A stretch of 64,000 nt of DNA from Onchocerca volvulus (Eukaryota; Nematoda; Chromadorea; Rhabditida; Onchocercidae), in assembly GCA_000499405.2 (NCBI GenBank), contig HG738137.1:3534001-3598000 (forward strand), written 5' to 3'. This document shows positions 60,493 through 64,000 of this stretch, one piece after another; within the stretch, counting starts at the first letter, position 1; each line of letters begins with the position of its first letter. Below the pieces are notes generated by a model. That model did not search any database and was not told the origin of the DNA. It worked only from the letters and a program-made list of their open reading frames with translations. The translations under genes were made by a program, and so were the position numbers.

Positions 60493-62621
60493 AGCTTTGA
60501 ATGCATATTATATTTTATTTAGACTATTATAGCTTCATCTTGCAATTCTTCTCTTGCAGAAATTATCTTCTTATAAGTAAATTCGATTTTTAATACTTCG
60601 TGAAATGGTAATTAGACATAACTGCGAAGATTTTACCCGATATTTTCCAGTCTTTCCACTTCTTGCAGCGAAATTTTTCTTGATGTGTCACATAATTATT
60701 AGCGATTTAATTATGTTAATTTATGGAATTGTCTCTATTACTTCAGTAGTTTCCTTGGGTTCTGACTTCAAAGTCTTTCACTTATTTTATGAAAAGAAAG
60801 TTTTAGTACTTGACTTCTCAATTAAAATGATTTGCATTTCAAAATGGAATTGCTTTATCTATCTAAAGAAATGTATTAAAGTTTCTTAGATTCATAAATT
60901 TTCAGTCATAATTTTTACCCAGAATATCATTATATTGATGCGTTGGTTCAGTATTGGTGGTAACACAACCACAGTTATATATGACCATATGTGAATTAAA
61001 AAAGCCTGCGATATTTGCCAAACTACTATATTTAATACATTTGTCAAGTTCTATGTAGTTCTAAGTTACTCTCTTTTGAATTTACGAATATTATTTAGTG
61101 ATGAATGTCATTTCTCACGAAACATAGTAAAACTCAAAAAACACATATTTTTCATTTTTCTTTGAATAGGTTGAATCTGTGATACCATTTTTTCGTTGTG
61201 ATACGTTAATCATTATTTGATATATGTTGTGGACCAAGTTCTACTACTGCTATTATTATAACTACTGTCTTTTAGTATAGTACTACTACTACCACTGGTG
61301 TTATATGTTCATTAAAGTATGTGCAAAAATCATCAATAGCGTTAGTTTTCTCCACGTACTTTAATCAGTAGTTATAAAGATGTGAAAACTTCTACATTTT
61401 TATATATGACAGAACACGTAATTTCTGTTATTGCGAACAGCTTTTTCCGTTATTTGAAATACAGATTTGTTTTATATTCAGTTTTAAATAAATGACATAA
61501 TTGGGGATCAGTGGAAGAATTTAGCACTATTGCATCTTCATTCTCTGTAAGGGATCAGATTTTGGAAATCGTTTGCACATTAACTAATAGAGCAATGATT
61601 GCACCTAGTGTTTCAAAAAAAATTGTGGAGTGAAAAAACCTTATGAAATGTCAAGAAACAAGGCATCTGGACAGTTCAAGTATGATATTTATTTAGACAT
61701 AATCCTTCTGAAATACCAGAAATCGGTATAGGAGTTTGCTGCTATATAATTTGGAAGTTGTGAAAGGTTCTGCATTATCTTGGTTCTTATTCCACAATTT
61801 ATAAAACTTGTTAGTCCCTTCAAATCCTTAACGATGTACTCGTTCGGACCGTTACTTCGCTATTGATACGGAAGAAATGAGGATTATTCACTTATATCTG
61901 TCACTCATAATAGCAATAATCTTAAGTGAATTGAAAGTTAATGGATTGTCCAATCAAAGCAAACAGTTGTAAACAAGCGGATGTTAGAGTTTTCCGCAAA
62001 GTTTTTAAGGTCTAGATAACAAAAATTTTTATTCTGTAGATTGTAGGAATTTAATGGTACTAATAAATTAAAAATAGTTGCTATATATTCGCCGTATAGC
62101 CATATTATACATAAAAAAATAAATAGAATGACAAATATTACAGAGCTCACAGGGAGAAATAAAAAAGGTCATCACAAGCAAAAGCAGAAAGCACCAAGTA
62201 TAAGGCATGGCAATGCAAAGATTGAAAATTAACAAAGTAATGTTTAAGAAATAGTTCAAGAAGGATAGCATGTTTCTCCCACTGAGCTGGATGTAGAAAT
62301 AAAATAGAAAATAATGTATTTTATGTAAAGATAGAGCTAATAGTTCAATTAATCTCATCTATGTCCAATTTATCATTTTTCAGATCATAAAAAAGATAAA
62401 AGATGAAAGAAGCACTTAAAACTACTCACTGTTCATTCTTCCAATCATATTATTTGCCTCTCAAATCAAAAGTAAAGATGATGCATTCTTCAAAATATTA
62501 AACTGCAAGATTAATACTGGCAAGAATTTGTTATAAAATATTTACATGAGGAAAAAACAATAAAAGCAGTTCTAAACATTCAACAGTTTTGAACCATTCC
62601 GAAGCATGTAGCTATCAAATT
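60493..62621. other. convergent intergenic region, wwp-1 to palmitoyltransferase
   Basis: About 2.1 kb between two genes whose 3' ends face each other. It must hold both 3' UTRs (one AATAAA at about 61487 on the + strand). A hydrophobic minus-strand frame at 62068-62358 lies downstream of the palmitoyltransferase stop and shows no family features. Nothing else is supported. Confidence 0.5.
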
Positions 62622-63475
62622 TTAAACAATGAGTGACTGATTCGAGAGTTGAATCACATTTTGTTCTGACGGTAAAGTTGAACATGGTAGTAACCACAAT
62701 ATCATCGGTCCTAAAAATCAAAGCAAATTTTAGATCTACTTTTTTATTTGTGAGGTATCTGTAAACCAAAACAATATTAGTTAGGATGTGAAGATACGGT
62801 TTACTTCAATTTTTTCTAAGTATATTTGCAATAACGAAAATTTTGGCGGGAGTGACAACTAATTACCTAGGGAAAAGATAGGAAAAAAGTGAAAGAAAAA
62901 TAAAGAATATAATTTTCTTATTCTCATTTCAAAATCGTACTTACCATTGCCACAGACTTCCCGTATCAGAGTTATTTTTGAACGTGATTGAGTTACTCGA
63001 TTATGAAAACCTTTGCGCTGAGCTGCTTCCACTGCCGTTTCATCGTTCAGAATTGCCTGTATCTAAATAAGACATTAATGAATCTATAGATATCTGTCAC
63101 TATTAAACAAAAAATAGGAGAAACATTAATGCATCTGTAGACATGATGTCATAAAAATGAAACTTCAAGAATGTCGCAGAATATTTTTCCGTATAGTTAA
63201 GCTTGATTTCTCATTAAATTACCTGGTCGCACGAAACTGCCAAAACAAATAAACCAAACAGCGCGCTTTCGATAGATAGGAAAATTGTATGCAATCTGAA
63301 GATAAATAAGAGTAAGTTGATCGATCCAACATATTTGTTATGACCACAGAATATTAAAATCGTTGAAATTTTTGTAAGCTCTAACATTTTCGCATTATGT
63401 ATACTTTGTTCATGAGGTCCCTTCATACCAGTAACAGCATATTGATCATGATGTACCCAGGCTGTTACTATTAAA
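62622..63475 (-). CDS. ZDHHC3/7-like palmitoyltransferase, C-terminal part
   Basis: DHHC enzymes attach palmitate to cysteines of Golgi and membrane proteins. Three minus-strand exons were read: 63475-63233, 63062-62945 and 62710-62622 (TAA at 62624-62622). The first carries the loop and fourth membrane segment (LIVTAWVHHDQYAVTG ... LHTIFLSIESALFGLFVLAV). The second has QAILNDETAVE, matching human QIHSICNDETEIE. The third begins GPMILWLLP, matching human GGPPSLLWMNP. The phases fit at both junctions. The catalytic DHHC cysteine-rich domain is not in the window; it should lie beyond base 64000. The subfamily is inferred from the NDET and tail motifs only. Confidence 0.65.
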
Positions 63476-64000
63476 CTAAAAAAAGAATGAATTATGCTGT
63501 CTCAGAAAAAAAAAATGAAAGAAAGTTATACGATATAATTATTAAAATTAAACCGAGTTACATGATAAAATAATGGAAATAAAAATATGTCGAAGAGATA
63601 ACACAGAGGAAAAACAAATGGGAGGACTTTGATATCTTTTTAATGAGTACACAATTTTTAAGTTGCACGATATCAACTGTCAAACTAAATAAAAATATCT
63701 CTTTAGCCGGCAAAGTTGCTGGGATTTTAGCTGTCTGGCAATGATTAACAGAGCCTCCGCGTGAAGCTGCGAAATGAAACCGTGAAAACTGAATAATCTG
63801 CTAAAGTATACTAAAAAATGTTCGAAAAACATATCTTAAAGCATATCCTGATGACAAGCCAACATACAACAGAAACTGAAGGAAATATTTTTGATTGTAT
63901 TCGCCGATGCAGTTATTAACCCAGGGACCTTAAAACATTTGAAATAAATACATGGGAATAAATGTGACAAACATTTTCTTTTTTTATTTTGGCTAAGAAA
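63476..64000 (-). other. presumed intron of the palmitoyltransferase gene
   Basis: No DHHC-type exon is visible here. A GC-richer patch at about 63700-63780 reads, on the minus strand after a TTTCGCAG acceptor, as an open frame beginning LHAEALLIIARQ. No donor in the right phase joins it to the exon at 63475, so I leave it unassigned. Confidence 0.35.

Noticed and set aside
62068..62358. Hydrophobic minus-strand frame
   Set aside because: It lies downstream of the palmitoyltransferase stop in AT-rich 3' sequence; hydrophobicity is expected from T-rich codons.

Overview
The window looks like nuclear DNA of a nematode, most likely a filarial or related clade III worm. The DNA is AT-rich. Genes are cut into many small exons with GT..TTTCAG-type introns, and several start codons lie just behind an unpaired splice acceptor, as expected for spliced-leader trans-splicing. 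The predicted proteins match animal families closely, and the HECT ligase can be aligned with C. elegans WWP-1 along almost its whole length. A decayed, Wolbachia-like Era GTPase fragment in an intron also fits a filarial host. The species cannot be named from sequence alone. All matches come from recalled family sequences; no search was run.

Layout. 1-1.9 kb: 3' part of a UBL7-like ubiquitin-like/UBA protein (+). 2.8-4.7 kb: RNase P/MRP subunit RPP38 (+). 5.5-14.3 kb: INPP5F/Sac2 phosphoinositide phosphatase (+); its 3.3 kb sixth intron holds a dead Helitron. 14.3-18.5 kb: intergenic DNA with a GC-rich island. 18.5-45.1 kb: one VPS13A/C-type lipid-transfer gene (+); I could join 62 exons with every phase closing (3,218 aa). 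45.1-51.3 kb: intergenic DNA with microsatellites, hairpins and a second GC-rich island. 51.4-60.5 kb: NEDD4-family E3 ligase wwp-1/WWP1 (+), 15 exons, 791 aa, with one GC-AG intron and the antisense era fragment in intron 4. 62.6-63.5 kb: 3' end of a ZDHHC3/7-like palmitoyltransferase (-), convergent with wwp-1 and running out of the window.

The first three genes are head-to-tail with about 0.9 kb between coding regions and could be co-transcribed, but this is inference. INPP5F (endosomal PI4P phosphatase), VPS13 (lipid bridge at membrane contacts), WWP1 (membrane-targeted ubiquitin ligase) and the palmitoyltransferase all act on membranes or trafficking, but nothing here shows a shared pathway.

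The most notable finding is the Rickettsiales-type era pseudogene inside a host intron, a candidate nuclear Wolbachia transfer. Next are the Helitron remnant with a recognisable hairpin/CTAGT terminus and a perfect 32-bp-arm palindrome in a VPS13 intron.
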